From: an uncultured Bacteroidales bacterium
GTDB lineage: Bacteria > Bacteroidota > Bacteroidia > Bacteroidales > Paludibacteraceae
DNA: 64,000 bases
Reading direction: 5' to 3'
NCBI GenBank assembly: GCA_903901975.1
Contig: CAIUTB010000035.1
Span: forward strand, 1 to 64,000
Part shown: one piece after another, positions 33,357 to 43,102 of the stretch
Position numbering within the stretch: position 1 is the stretch's first letter
How the letters are laid out: each line of letters starts with the position of its first letter
Program-made: the position numbers and the translations under genes
Notes under the pieces: model-generated
Told to the model about the DNA's origin: nothing
What the model saw: the letters and a program-made list of their open reading frames with translations, nothing else
Database searches by the model: none

Positions 33357-34253
33357 TTATTGAATTTTAAAATTTCTTAAAACATTCAATGGTTCCCACC
33401 CTAATACCCTTCTTGCTTTTTCATTCGAGAAAGTCAATGAATGTGAAATCTTATCCAGTTTACTCGAGTTTATTGGAGATTTATCGCCTATTAAATCTCC
33501 TACTTTAGCAAGCAGTTGAGTTATCCAATATGGTATCGAGATAGGAAGAGACTTACCCAACTGAATAGAAATTAATTTTTCTAAATCTCTAAAAGTTGGT
33601 TGTTCTGAATCGCAGACATTATAAATACCCCCCTTTTCTGCAAGAAGAGGAACAAGTATTGCAATGTCATGAACCATCAACACACTTTTGCGAACTTTTC
33701 CTCCTCGGATAGAAAAATATTTTCTTGATTTTATTCCTTGAATCATTGCACCTAAGTTTCCAGGAGGATTTGGACCTGCAATCAACGAGGGGCGGATAAT
33801 ACTCAATTTAACATTATGTGTATTGCACCAATCAATTAGAAAATGTTCAGTCTGAATCTTACTTAATGCATAAGGAGTTGTTCCATTCAATGGATGATTT
33901 TCAGTAATATCTTCACCATAATCTAGACCATAAACAGCAACAGTACTTATAAAAATAAATGCTTTAGGAATTTCAGATTTCTCTAGTGCAGCACATAAGT
34001 TTTTTGTACCTTGCAGATTCACATCATAAAAAATCTGACTTTCAGCATCTGTTTTAGGCACTGAATGTGCCTTGCCAGCCGCATGAAGTACTATATCAAA
34101 CTGCTCAGTTAAATGAGGTATTTCAACTGCTAAATTTATATTAAAATTATCCTTCGAGGTTAAGCCAATAGTCTTAATATCATATTTTTCTTGAAGAATG
34201 AGTAAAGTATTATTACCAAGAAAGCCAGAAGCACCTGTAAATAGTAGTTTCAT
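33357..34253 (-). CDS. NAD-dependent epimerase/dehydratase
   Basis: A 298-residue short-chain dehydrogenase with TGASGFLGNNTL (about 6-17), a catalytic YALSK (about 133-137) and the STVAVYG segment. It resembles enzymes that close O-antigen clusters next to WbuB-type transferases, acting on UDP-hexosamine 4-keto or 4-epimer sugars. It overlaps the WbuB-like gene by 4 bp (ATGA), so the two are likely co-translated. Confidence 0.85.
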   Translation of the reverse strand: MKLLFTGASGFLGNNTLLILQEKYDIKTIGLTSKDNFNINLAVEIPHLTEQFDIVLHAAGKAHSVPKTDAESQIFYDVNLQGTKNLCAALEKSEIPKAFIFISTVAVYGLDYGEDITENHPLNGTTPYALSKIQTEHFLIDWCNTHNVKLSIIRPSLIAGPNPPGNLGAMIQGIKSRKYFSIRGGKVRKSVLMVHDIAILVPLLAEKGGIYNVCDSEQPTFRDLEKLISIQLGKSLPISIPYWITQLLAKVGDLIGDKSPINSSKLDKISHSLTFSNEKARRVLGWEPLNVLRNFKIQ

Positions 34254-35461
34254 AATATCTTAATGTATTTATCTAGGATTTTTTTTTCACTATAAATATT
34301 TTCAGCAATTCTTCTTGCTTTTTCTCCCATTATTTTAAAATCTTGAATTTTTGATAATGAAATTTCATTTAGAAACCTATTTATAGCGATTGAATCAGTT
34401 GGGTCAAAACAAAAACCAATTTCTTCTTCTTGAATCATTAATGCGATTTCGCTATTTAATTTTCCAATAAACAAAATAGGTTTACCTGATGCGATTATAT
34501 TGTACGCTTTTGAAGGAACTCCTAAACCATACATACCATCAGCTAAAGTTATAAGAGAAATGTCTGTAGAATTAAGAATATCGTTTTGTTCAGTTCTTGA
34601 ATAATAACCATAAAATGAAATTTTATTTTTCAGGTTATTATTATTGACAAAGTTAACTATTTCATCTTTCATTGCTCCATCTCCCCACATATCAAGATGA
34701 ATATTAGAAGTAGATTTAGTGAATATTTCTATGAATTCTTTTAATCCTTGCGTTCGTCCAATATTTCCTGCGTATTGAATTGTTACTATATTATTATCAT
34801 GCCTTAACGAAATCTTTGAAGTTTCATTTTTGTATGGTTTAATATTAATTGTATCACCCCAATTCTCAATAATTTCAATCTTGGGAATTTTCTTATATTT
34901 GCTTAATTTATCAATAAATACATCCTTCATATCTCTTCCCAAAACGATCAAACAATCAGCAGATGAATAAGCCAAATTAAAAATAGGCTTAACAATTCTA
35001 TAAATTATTGATGAATTCTTTTTTATTATGCGAGCAGGAATAGTATTTTCTGGAAACACATCGTGAACTAAAATACATAGTTCAAACTTCTTGAATCTCT
35101 TTAAAATTGAGATAACAATTAATAAAGGAGCTGGATTCGTTACTATAAAAACCTTATCATCTTTATTGACTTTTTTAAATAGGGTATTTGATAAATTTAT
35201 TGTTAATGATATGATTTTTAGTGTCCTTTGTAATAAATTATTTTTGTCTAATTCTTTATTTGATACTTTGAATACATTAATTTTATCATCCAATATAAAA
35301 CTGTCATTTTTTATTATCTTATTCTTTTGATATAAAGCCGAGCCAGAAATAACATTTATTTCATATTTTTCAACAAGTTTATTCGCAATATTTGATAAGA
35401 TGTATGATGTTGATGTCTCATCTGGATAAAATAATTCTGTAACAATCCAGAGTTTTCTCAT
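34250..35461 (-). CDS. wbuB: WbuB-like family 4 glycosyltransferase
   Basis: A 403-residue GT-B fold glycosyltransferase of the WbuB group, which in other bacteria transfers N-acetyl-L-fucosamine. It starts with the ELFYPDETSTSYILSNIA segment (about 9-26). The C-terminal donor-binding domain shows QYAGNIGRTQGLKEFIE and the SKAYNIIASGKPI segment. It directly follows capG, whose product route supplies UDP-L-FucNAc, which supports this assignment. A run of nine A residues lies near the 3' end (34279-34287). Confidence 0.83.
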   Translation of the reverse strand: MRKLWIVTELFYPDETSTSYILSNIANKLVEKYEINVISGSALYQKNKIIKNDSFILDDKINVFKVSNKELDKNNLLQRTLKIISLTINLSNTLFKKVNKDDKVFIVTNPAPLLIVISILKRFKKFELCILVHDVFPENTIPARIIKKNSSIIYRIVKPIFNLAYSSADCLIVLGRDMKDVFIDKLSKYKKIPKIEIIENWGDTINIKPYKNETSKISLRHDNNIVTIQYAGNIGRTQGLKEFIEIFTKSTSNIHLDMWGDGAMKDEIVNFVNNNNLKNKISFYGYYSRTEQNDILNSTDISLITLADGMYGLGVPSKAYNIIASGKPILFIGKLNSEIALMIQEEEIGFCFDPTDSIAINRFLNEISLSKIQDFKIMGEKARRIAENIYSEKKILDKYIKIL

Positions 35462-35497
35462 TTTAAATATAGGGATAAATAATTATTCTTAGTTTTA

Positions 35498-36631
35498 TTA
35501 TTCACTCCAAACTACCCGTTTAATATAATCAGTATAAGATAAAATAATACGCACCACCTTATCACTTACATTCGGCATACTGTAATCAGCTACAGGTCGG
35601 AAATTACGATCAGCACCTAATTGTTGGGCGTCTAATTGCAGCAACCCCTGCATGACCCGTTCGGGATTTAATCCCACCATCATCACCGAAGCTTCTTCCA
35701 TGGCTTCCGGGCGTTCATGTGCTTCACGGATATTCAATGCCCTGAAATTCAGGATAGAAGATTCCTCACTAATCGTTCCGCTATCAGACAATACAGCTTT
35801 TGCATTCATTTGCAAAGCAATATAATCGCTCAATCCCATGGGTTTCATCAATTTCACATTCGTATGAAACTGAATATTGTGTTTTTCAGTCATTTTTCGG
35901 GTACGTGGGTGTGTGGAAACAATAACCGGTAAATTATATGTTGAGGCTACCATATTTAAAATTTCAACCAAATGGAAGAAATTCTTCTCTGATGCAATAT
36001 TCTCTTCACGGTGTGCCGAAACAACAAAATAGTTCTCAGCCTTCAACTCTAAGCTTTCAAGAATCTTCGATGCTTTTACTTTTGGCAAGTAAGTAGTAAG
36101 CACTTCGTACATTGGACTTCCGGTTTTGATAATCCGATCCGGCCGTAAGCCTTCAGCTAATAAATATTCCCGTGCAATATCACTATAGGTCATATTAATA
36201 TCTGCCGTATGATCCACAATTTTACGGTTACTTTCTTCCGGTACCCGTTGGTCGAAACAGCGATTACCGGCTTCCATGTGAAAAATAGGAATATGCCGTT
36301 TCTTGGCAGCTATAGCGCACAGGCATGAATTTGTATCCCCTAGTACCAGAAATGCATCAGGTTGAACCTCCTCCAGCACCGGGTCGATATTTATCAGAAT
36401 CAATCCTGCTGTTTCCGTAGCGTTCTTTCCGGCAGCATTTAAGAAATAATCTGGTTTCCGCAATCCTAAATCTTCAAAAAACACTTCATTCAATTCATAG
36501 TCATAATTCTGACCCGTATGAACCAGAATATGTTCAATGGCTTCCGAAGCATCCAGTTTTTGTAGAACACACGAAAGACGAATAATCTCTGGGCGAGTGC
36601 CCACTACGGTAAGGACCTTTAAACGTTTCAT
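35498..36631 (-). CDS. capG: UDP-2-acetamido-2,6-dideoxy-beta-L-talose 2-epimerase
   Basis: A 377-residue non-hydrolysing 2-epimerase of the WecB/CapG family. It starts [15 protein letters not shown] (about 5-19), with LGDTNSCL (about 97) and [16 protein letters not shown] (about 118-133). The last phrase and the presence of capE and capF upstream favour the CapG/FnlC enzyme that completes UDP-N-acetyl-L-fucosamine rather than WecB. It is separated from capF by the RAYT transposase and its repeats. Confidence 0.9.
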   Translation of the reverse strand: MKRLKVLTVVGTRPEIIRLSCVLQKLDASEAIEHILVHTGQNYDYELNEVFFEDLGLRKPDYFLNAAGKNATETAGLILINIDPVLEEVQPDAFLVLGDTNSCLCAIAAKKRHIPIFHMEAGNRCFDQRVPEESNRKIVDHTADINMTYSDIAREYLLAEGLRPDRIIKTGSPMYEVLTTYLPKVKASKILESLELKAENYFVVSAHREENIASEKNFFHLVEILNMVASTYNLPVIVSTHPRTRKMTEKHNIQFHTNVKLMKPMGLSDYIALQMNAKAVLSDSGTISEESSILNFRALNIREAHERPEAMEEASVMMVGLNPERVMQGLLQLDAQQLGADRNFRPVADYSMPNVSDKVVRIILSYTDYIKRVVWSE

Positions 36632-36667
36632 TGTTTATATGTTGAGTTGTTTGATCAGATGTTTTTA

Positions 36668-36839
36668 AACCTTATTTTATTTTTAAAACCTTAGTACAAA
36701 AAAATCTAAACATATTTTCTGACCTTATTACCTTATTTTCCATGTATAATTGTTTGCTGATAGAATCTCAAAAATGAAACATTTCAATAAGGTAATAAGG
36801 TTTTATTTAATATGAGGTACTTCTTGTTCTACTAAGGTT
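36668..36839. repeat. REP-like palindrome R1 (internal deletion derivative)
   Basis: The left side has AACCTTAGTACAAAA...ACCTTATTACCTTATTTT and the right side AATAAGGTAATAAGG...CTACTAAGGTT. The middle keeps ATTGTTTGCTGATAGAATCT, which matches the 3' end of the transposase gene at 37220-37245, so it looks like a deletion product of the complete element at 37161-37779. Confidence 0.75.
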
Positions 36840-36942
36840 AAAATGAAAGATACAAATATCGTGTACGAATTTTGGAGGAAGGTTTTATATGAATAATTGC
36901 ATTATTAACTTTTTCATTATGCATTATAATTCATCATTCTTT

Positions 36943-37083
36943 TAAAACCTTATCTTTTATTTAACCTTAGTACAAAAATAATTCGTTCCCAACCAAACCT
37001 TATTACTTCATTGTTATAAAAATAAGGTTGAATATCGGGGTATGCTTGAATTCTACTAAGGTTTATATGGAAAATAAGGTTTT
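36943..37083. repeat. REP-like palindrome R2
   Basis: AACCTTAGTACAAAA...ACCTTATTAC on the left and AATAAGGTT...CTACTAAGGTT on the right, with AT-rich DNA between. Same family, without transposase remains. Confidence 0.65.
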
Positions 37084-37160
37084 TATTTATATTTAAAAAG
37101 ACTTTCTCTTTCGAAAAATACTTGTCTATTAATTTGCTTAAAAAATACTTTTACTTTTTT

Positions 37161-37779
37161 AACCTTATTACAAAGGAATCTAAACATATTTTCTGACCTT
37201 ATTACCTTATTTTAAAGGGTTTATTGTTTGCTGATAAAATTTCATAAAGCTATCATACTCCTCCTGAAATGTCTGTTTTTTATGATGCTCCTTTTGCCCT
37301 AATATATATTTACAAACTTTATCAACTTCACCTTTGGAAACAGAAAATGCAGAACATGTCAATTGCCAATCAAATCTTCCAACACATAGTTTATTATCAT
37401 TTATAAATTTACTGGAAGAATCCGCTACTATACTTGCAATTTTTTCCTCACCCAACGAAGGAGATCGAGAAATAAGAAAATGAACGTGTTCAGGATTAGC
37501 GTAAATGGCATACAATTGACAATCATTATTATTTACGATACCGGTTATATATTTTTCTATACGCGATCTGTTTTCCTCTGAAATCAATGGAAGACGATGT
37601 AGTGTCGTAAAAACAAAATGGGTATAAAGATTATTATATTCTATTTTCATGAAAATATGGGAATAACCTGAGTTCGGGATAAAAAGCTGTAACTATACCG
37701 GGTTTATGAATCTTGTTGTTAATAATTTAAATAAGGTAATAAGGTTGGGATTCCTTTTTTATTCAATGCTACTAAGGTT
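37161..37779. mobile_element. Complete REP/RAYT element
   Basis: Flanks TAACCTTATTACAAAG...ACCTTATTACCTTATTTT and AATAAGGTAATAAGG...CTACTAAGGTT surround one transposase gene. The flanks are the same half-sites as in R1, R2, R4 and R5, which makes this the source element of the family. Confidence 0.7.
37207..37650 (-). CDS. REP-associated tyrosine transposase (RAYT, Y1 type)
   Basis: A 147-residue single-domain transposase of the Y1/HUH type. The HUH motif is PEHVHFLIS (about 48-56). The C-terminal helix carries KYILGQKEHHKKQTFQEEY (about 114-132), whose Tyr115 is the expected catalytic residue. RAYTs bind and process REP palindromes as single-stranded DNA and are usually single-copy, domesticated relatives of IS200. 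The many flanking palindromes fit this role. The length matches the short Bacteroidota group. Confidence 0.88.
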   Translation of the reverse strand: MKIEYNNLYTHFVFTTLHRLPLISEENRSRIEKYITGIVNNNDCQLYAIYANPEHVHFLISRSPSLGEEKIASIVADSSSKFINDNKLCVGRFDWQLTCSAFSVSKGEVDKVCKYILGQKEHHKKQTFQEEYDSFMKFYQQTINPLK

Positions 37780-37831
37780 GAAAGATAAAAATATGGTACA
37801 TTCCGAATTATCGGAAAGGTTCTTCCATTAC

Positions 37832-37975
37832 TAAAACTTTATCTTTTTTTCTTACCTTAGTGCAAAATCTTAATCCACACAAACTCCTACCTTATTACCT
37901 TATTTTTATGATATAAATTTTATTGTCAGAAATAAGGTTTAATATACGGGGTAACCCGTTTTCTACTAAGGTTGC
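37832..37975. repeat. REP-like palindrome R4
   Basis: TTACCTTAGTGCAAAAT...ACCTTATTACCTTATTTT, then AATAAGGTTTAATATACGGG...CTACTAAGGTT. A small hairpin ACGGG/CCCGT lies in the right half. It is almost the same as R5. Confidence 0.75.
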
Positions 37976-38054
37976 AAATAGAATATGGTATTAATACATT
38001 GTCATTAATAACTTGTAATTAATTTGAAAGATCAAAACATATCTTTTCTCTTAT

Positions 38055-38198
38055 AAAAACCTTATCATTTTTTCTAACCTTAGTGCAAAATTATAACCCA
38101 TACAAATTCTTACATTATTACCTTATTTTTATGATATAAATTTTATTGTCAGTAATAAGGTTTAATATACGGGGTAACCCGTTTTCTACTAAGGTTGC
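38055..38198. repeat. REP-like palindrome R5
   Basis: A near-identical direct copy of R4 (over 85 percent by eye across about 140 bp) next to the capF stop. Tandem direct copies are typical of REP clusters. Confidence 0.75.
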
Positions 38199-38248
38199 AA
38201 ATAGAATATGGTTTTAATACTAATCATCCCTCAACATCTCAACATTCC

Positions 38249-39358
38249 TCACACCTCCAGAAAGAAAGTATCCGCCCTATCTTTATCAAACACCTCATTC
38301 ACCCACATAACGGTAACCAGTTCCGTTTCTCCAATATTTTCAATATTATGCGTATAGCCCACCGGAATATCCACTACTTCCAGCTTTTCACCCGATACAA
38401 AATATTCAATAATTTCCCGGGAATCTATTTTTCGAAACCGAATAACTCCTTTCCCACTGACCACCAAAAACTTTTCATTTTTAGTATGATGCCAATGATT
38501 TCCCTTGGTGATACGGGGTTTGGAGATATTAACTGAAACCTGACCTCTGTCATTCGTTTTTAAAAACTCCGTAAATGAACCCCGATGATCGATATTCATT
38601 GTTAAGGGATAACTAAATTTGTCAGTTGGCAAATAGCTTAAATACGTTGAATATAACTTTTTGGCAAACGAATCAGCAAAATTGGGCAGTGACAAATTAT
38701 CTCTGCTATCTTTAAACGAATTAAGCAGGTTCACAATTTCTCCCAGCTTCATCTCATGTACCGGACTAACTTGTTCAAATGCTTGCTTATGCGTTGAACT
38801 GTTTTTTAATTTATCAATAAATGAAGCCACCACATCGTCTATATACACTAAACTCATGGTCACATTCGGGTCATTCACCAGTATGGGAATATCATTGGCT
38901 ATATTATGGCAAAAAGTTGCCACAGCACTGTTGTAATTGGGTCGGCACCATTTCCCGAACACATTGGGTAAGCGATAGACAAATACAGGCGAAGCTGTTT
39001 CAAGGCTATAATCAAAAAGTAAATCTTCCCCTGCTTTTTTACTTTGCCCATACGGATTATCCTGAACTGCCTGAATGGATGAAGTAATCAGTATCGGAGC
39101 TTTATTATGGTGCTTTGTAAGTGCATCCAATAGCACAGAAGTAAATCCAAAATTACCCGTCATAAATTCAGCCGGATCTTCCGGACGATTCACACCTGCC
39201 AAATGAAATACAAAATCACACTCTCGGGCATACTCATCTAACAATTCTGGAATTGAATCCACATCATATTCCAACAAATCGGCAAAACCCTGATTGTGTA
39301 ATTCAGCAATCAGGTTTTTTCCAACAAAACCCTTTGCACCGGTAATTAGTAGTTTCAT
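38249..39358 (-). CDS. capF: Bifunctional epimerase/reductase of UDP-L-FucNAc synthesis
   Basis: A 369-residue two-domain enzyme. The N-terminal short-chain dehydrogenase (TGAKGFVGKNLI, about 6-17; YGQSKKAGE) reduces the 4-keto group. The C-terminal cupin (about 250-369) has HHTKNEKFLVVSGKG, with metal-binding histidines, and does the 3-epimerisation. This matches CapF/FnlB/WbjC. Its start overlaps the stop of the DUF4062 gene by 4 bp. Together with capE and capG it makes UDP-N-acetyl-L-fucosamine. Confidence 0.93.
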   Translation of the reverse strand: MKLLITGAKGFVGKNLIAELHNQGFADLLEYDVDSIPELLDEYARECDFVFHLAGVNRPEDPAEFMTGNFGFTSVLLDALTKHHNKAPILITSSIQAVQDNPYGQSKKAGEDLLFDYSLETASPVFVYRLPNVFGKWCRPNYNSAVATFCHNIANDIPILVNDPNVTMSLVYIDDVVASFIDKLKNSSTHKQAFEQVSPVHEMKLGEIVNLLNSFKDSRDNLSLPNFADSFAKKLYSTYLSYLPTDKFSYPLTMNIDHRGSFTEFLKTNDRGQVSVNISKPRITKGNHWHHTKNEKFLVVSGKGVIRFRKIDSREIIEYFVSGEKLEVVDIPVGYTHNIENIGETELVTVMWVNEVFDKDRADTFFLEV

Positions 39359-40953
39359 TTTTTATAATTTTTCGTGCCTCTTTCCTTTTTTATCAGTAAC
39401 TCTTGCAAATTAACTCCTTTTTGTGTCAAACGATAGGCTTGTTCGGGATGTCGCGGCGTATCAGGATATATCATTTCTACATACCCTTTTTCAATAGCCG
39501 GATTAAGATAGTTTCTCAAAAAATTGTCCCGTCCTCTTAAATCCAGTGCTGTTTGTATTTCTTCTCGTTTTGCACTTTTATTAATTACCTGAACCACTTT
39601 TTGAATTTCCCGGATAAAATCATCTGTAATAATAAGCCCGGCAGCTTGTCCTGTAACTTGTCCTGTAACTTGTCCTGTAACTTGTCCTATAACTTGCCCT
39701 GTAACTTGTCCTGTAACTTGTCCTGTAAGTGTGTTGTTATTATTTTTTCGCCAAATAACAACCTTAAAGAATTCCTCTTGCACAAATTCAGGTTCACGCG
39801 GCAGACCTGCTTCCTTACACCACCTCACAATATCGCCTGTACCTGTCCCAATACGTTCAATGTAGCCAGACAAGTACATAGACTCTGCCAGTAATAAATT
39901 AGCAGGAATAGAGCTGTGAGGTTTTTTTAATTTCTCTGTAGTTAAACCGTACGGTAATTGTCCGGGATTCCATATTTCTAAACGGTCTTGAAACAACATG
40001 ACCTGTACACTTGCATTACTTGTATAATCACGGTGTACCACAGCATTTACCACAGCCTCTGCTACTGCAGCTTGCGGAATTTCGTAGCGAGTAGCAATTG
40101 CAGTCGTTTGACTGCGATCACCTACCTCCAGGTCTATTTTAGAAAGAATAAAATCGACCGCCTGATCTACTAATTGAAACACATCCCCTTTATAAGTTTG
40201 GTAGGAGGGGATAGGCTTAGTAATCTCTGTTCCGTGAAAATGCGCGCATTTTACATGAGAAGACAAAAAGAAATCCTGCGGATTGTCCCCAAAAAGAAGG
40301 ATAGCAGCATTGCTAAACTTTTTGTCCTGTGTTAAGTTCAAATGAGTTAATATCGTTTCTGCGGGTGCATCTTCTGAAAATGGGAAGTTTCTTTTTGCCC
40401 GTGCATGGGCAACAAAGTTTCTTATTTTCTGAACATCAATAGCATCAGCAATCGCCTCTTTGTTCAGGGTGGCATCAAAAGGCGATGTTCTGATATATTC
40501 CTTCTCTTCAAGATAACGCACCAGTGAGGTATAAACAGAAGCTTTCAATTCTGACAATGATGAAAATGATTTTCTAACCACTGAACTTTCAGCTTTCCTA
40601 ATCAGAGCTGCTTCTTTCTTCTCTCTCCCTGCATCATTATAGTTGCTAATAAAGATAAGCCTGGTTTTATACAATTGGCTTGCATAATCAAATTCACGCT
40701 CTGTAGGCGACACTCCCTCCACATCCTCATAACCATAAGTACATCCAAATAATCCGATATAAATACTACAGCGCTCCACTTCTTCCAGATACACTTTCGA
40801 CACGGAATGTTCAACAGCAGGAATTTTTTCAAAAATAAATGGTTCGAAAAACAGACCTAACAAAGAATCGCTTATCAAATAATCGAAAAGCATCTGACGT
40901 TCTTCTGAGAACTCACTTTGAACACTACTGATAAATACCCGTATCTTTTTCAT
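39355..40953 (-). CDS. DUF4062 plus ATP-binding regulator within the FucNAc operon
   Basis: A 532-residue protein. The N-terminal DUF4062 domain (about 1-160) starts [19 protein letters not shown] and has [25 protein letters not shown]. The middle part has a divergent ATP-binding domain with [15 protein letters not shown] (about 290-304) and [15 protein letters not shown] tetrapeptide repeat (39649-39727, six to seven copies) leads to a C-terminal winged helix. It sits exactly between capE (30 bp upstream) and capF (4-bp overlap), so it is likely co-expressed with sugar biosynthesis. DUF4062 proteins are linked to defence, but no experiment tells its role here. Confidence 0.85.
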   Translation of the reverse strand: MKKIRVFISSVQSEFSEERQMLFDYLISDSLLGLFFEPFIFEKIPAVEHSVSKVYLEEVERCSIYIGLFGCTYGYEDVEGVSPTEREFDYASQLYKTRLIFISNYNDAGREKKEAALIRKAESSVVRKSFSSLSELKASVYTSLVRYLEEKEYIRTSPFDATLNKEAIADAIDVQKIRNFVAHARAKRNFPFSEDAPAETILTHLNLTQDKKFSNAAILLFGDNPQDFFLSSHVKCAHFHGTEITKPIPSYQTYKGDVFQLVDQAVDFILSKIDLEVGDRSQTTAIATRYEIPQAAVAEAVVNAVVHRDYTSNASVQVMLFQDRLEIWNPGQLPYGLTTEKLKKPHSSIPANLLLAESMYLSGYIERIGTGTGDIVRWCKEAGLPREPEFVQEEFFKVVIWRKNNNNTLTGQVTGQVTGQVIGQVTGQVTGQVTGQAAGLIITDDFIREIQKVVQVINKSAKREEIQTALDLRGRDNFLRNYLNPAIEKGYVEMIYPDTPRHPEQAYRLTQKGVNLQELLIKKERGTKNYKK

Positions 40954-40983
40954 GCAAAACTTCTTGGCTTTGTATCGTCTTTT

Positions 40984-41994
40984 TTATCTTACACTCTCTC
41001 GCACCTCCTGAATCTTCATCAACAACTCTTTCATTCCTTCCACATCCAACCGGGTTGTATTATGCGAGTGATAATCTTCAATCACCGATACTTCTTCCTG
41101 CCCTTCCACAAAATATTTATCATAATTCAAATCGCGGTTATCAGCCGGTATACGGAAATAATTTCCCATATCCTCTGCCTTTGCCATTTCTTCCCGGGTT
41201 ACCAAGGTTTCATACAATTTTTCACCATGGCGGGTTCCAATTACCCGTACCTGACTTTTCGATTTATACAGTTCAATTACAGCCTTTGCCAACACCTCTA
41301 AGGTAGCAGCAGGTGCTTTTTGTACAAATAAATCCCCATTTTCCCCATGTTGAAAAGCATAGACTACCAGATCGACTGCATCATCCAGGGTCATCATAAA
41401 ACGAGTCATATTCGGGTCGGTCACCGTAATATCCTTGCCTGCATTCATTTGATCAACAAAAAGAGGAATAACCGAACCTCGGCTTGCCATAACATTGCCA
41501 TACCGGGTTAAGCATACAGTGGTAATGGCATCTTCTCCCAACGAGCGTGCTTTAGCTATGGCTACTTTTTCCATCATAGCCTTACTGATTCCCATGGCAT
41601 TGATAGGGTATGCTGCTTTATCCGTACTAAGTACAATCATTCTTTTTACACCATGTTCCACCGCCGAATCCAGCACATTTTGTGTACCCAATATATTTGT
41701 ATTCACAGCTTCTATGGGGAAAAACTCACAGGAAGGGACTTGCTTTAGTGCTGCCGCGTGAAAGATAAAATCAACTCCATGCATAGCATTATCCACACTT
41801 CGTTTATTTCGTACATCCCCAATATAAAACTTCACTTTTGAGTTTTGAAGTGCGTGACGCATATCGTCTTGCTTCTTTTCATCCCGGCTGAATATTCGAA
41901 TTTCTTTGATGTCGGTATCTAAAAATCGTTTTAGTACAGCATTACCGAATGAACCAGTACCACCGGTAATAAGTAAAACTTTATTTTTAAACAT
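40984..41994 (-). CDS. capE: UDP-GlcNAc 4,6-dehydratase/5-epimerase
   Basis: A 336-residue enzyme that starts the UDP-L-FucNAc route. The cofactor motif is TGGTGSFGNAV (about 10-20). The active site reads STDKAAYPINAMGISKAMMEK (about 123-143), with Met in place of the usual Tyr, as in CapE/FnlA. It is soluble, without the membrane domain of the FlaA1-like gene at 15766. It is followed by the DUF4062 gene and capF. Its typical length and motif order make the assignment firm. Confidence 0.94.
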   Translation of the reverse strand: MFKNKVLLITGGTGSFGNAVLKRFLDTDIKEIRIFSRDEKKQDDMRHALQNSKVKFYIGDVRNKRSVDNAMHGVDFIFHAAALKQVPSCEFFPIEAVNTNILGTQNVLDSAVEHGVKRMIVLSTDKAAYPINAMGISKAMMEKVAIAKARSLGEDAITTVCLTRYGNVMASRGSVIPLFVDQMNAGKDITVTDPNMTRFMMTLDDAVDLVVYAFQHGENGDLFVQKAPAATLEVLAKAVIELYKSKSQVRVIGTRHGEKLYETLVTREEMAKAEDMGNYFRIPADNRDLNYDKYFVEGQEEVSVIEDYHSHNTTRLDVEGMKELLMKIQEVRESVR

Positions 41995-42040
41995 AATTAT
42001 TTGTATTTATTGTTTGTAATTTACTACGATATTCTGTCTT

Positions 42041-43102
42041 CTATTTTCGAATAATATTCTCAATGGTTCGATTGTAATTTTTGTAATGAAATGTTTTTAA
42101 AAACCTTTGCCTGCAATTATTACTATAATTTGAAAAATCTAATAATATTGCTTCTACTGCCTCTTTAATCTGTTCAAATGATGTATTATCTTTAATATAT
42201 ATCACCTCGCATCTATTTGCAGCAAACTCTGAAATGTTCTTTTCCAGAACTATTGCAGGTGTACCAAATATAAAAGACTTTACTAAAACACCGCTTTGTG
42301 TTGTGCGGATATAAGCATTCCAGACTACATGAGATGATCTGTAACAATCATTAATTTGTAAATTGGTTAATGGACTTCCTTCTAACAAACATAACCGTCC
42401 TGAATTTAGCAGTTTTTCCAAGCGTTGGTTTTGTTCTAAAGAGCTTTTTGTAGCAATCAAAAAATTCAATGACATTAATTCTGAATTGAGAATTGCCCAT
42501 TCAATGAAATTGAAATACTCATTAAATGAATGATCCGATGCAATTGTACCTATATATGAAAAATACTTCCTTTTACATTGCTGTGTGTTCTCCTTAGTTT
42601 CATCGTCGAACATTAATGGAACATAATATCTGTTCTTGTTAAGATAATATTTTTTTTTGTCATATAACCTGACTGCTTTTTCAGAAGGCAATAAAATAAC
42701 ATTTGAAATCCAAACTACACAAGTATTTATCAAATTCGTTACTGCAGCTTTAACAAGCATTTTGGACGTAAATCCCGATTTCCTGTAAATCCTCAGGGAT
42801 TCCATCGGTTCATGAAAAATATAAACAACTTTCAGATCACGGAATTTAATTTTTAATTTTATAATTTCAGTCAGATTATATTGACTTGGAAATAAGAACA
42901 CAGCTACTTTTACATCACTAAGCTCTATTTGCTCTTTACTGTGAATATATACCTTAGAATTTTCAGGCAATACAGATGCAAACTTCTGGTTTACATAATA
43001 TACTGAATTATACCCAAGCTCCTCAAATTGCTTATAACAGGCTACCAAATGTGAAACATGGCCCGGATTAAAATTTAATGAAACTATTAATGCTTGTTCC
43101 AT
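42041..43102 (-). CDS. Glycosyltransferase, GT-B type
   Basis: A 353-residue protein with no signal peptide. The N-terminal NFNPGHVSHLVACYKQF is an acceptor-domain start, and the C-terminal part has the SGVLVKSFIFGTPAIVLEKNISEF segment typical of GT-B donor sites. Sequence is otherwise divergent from well-known families, so the sugar cannot be named. It overlaps the next upstream glycosyltransferase gene by 16 bp. A nine-A tract (near 42650) encodes DKKKYY. Confidence 0.7.
   Translation of the reverse strand: MEQALIVSLNFNPGHVSHLVACYKQFEELGYNSVYYVNQKFASVLPENSKVYIHSKEQIELSDVKVAVFLFPSQYNLTEIIKLKIKFRDLKVVYIFHEPMESLRIYRKSGFTSKMLVKAAVTNLINTCVVWISNVILLPSEKAVRLYDKKKYYLNKNRYYVPLMFDDETKENTQQCKRKYFSYIGTIASDHSFNEYFNFIEWAILNSELMSLNFLIATKSSLEQNQRLEKLLNSGRLCLLEGSPLTNLQINDCYRSSHVVWNAYIRTTQSGVLVKSFIFGTPAIVLEKNISEFAANRCEVIYIKDNTSFEQIKEAVEAILLDFSNYSNNCRQRFLKTFHYKNYNRTIENIIRK

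Noticed and set aside
36901-37083. An extra transposase remnant between R1 and the complete RAYT element
   Set aside because: R2 contains the palindromic half-sites only; no codons of the transposase are readable in it.
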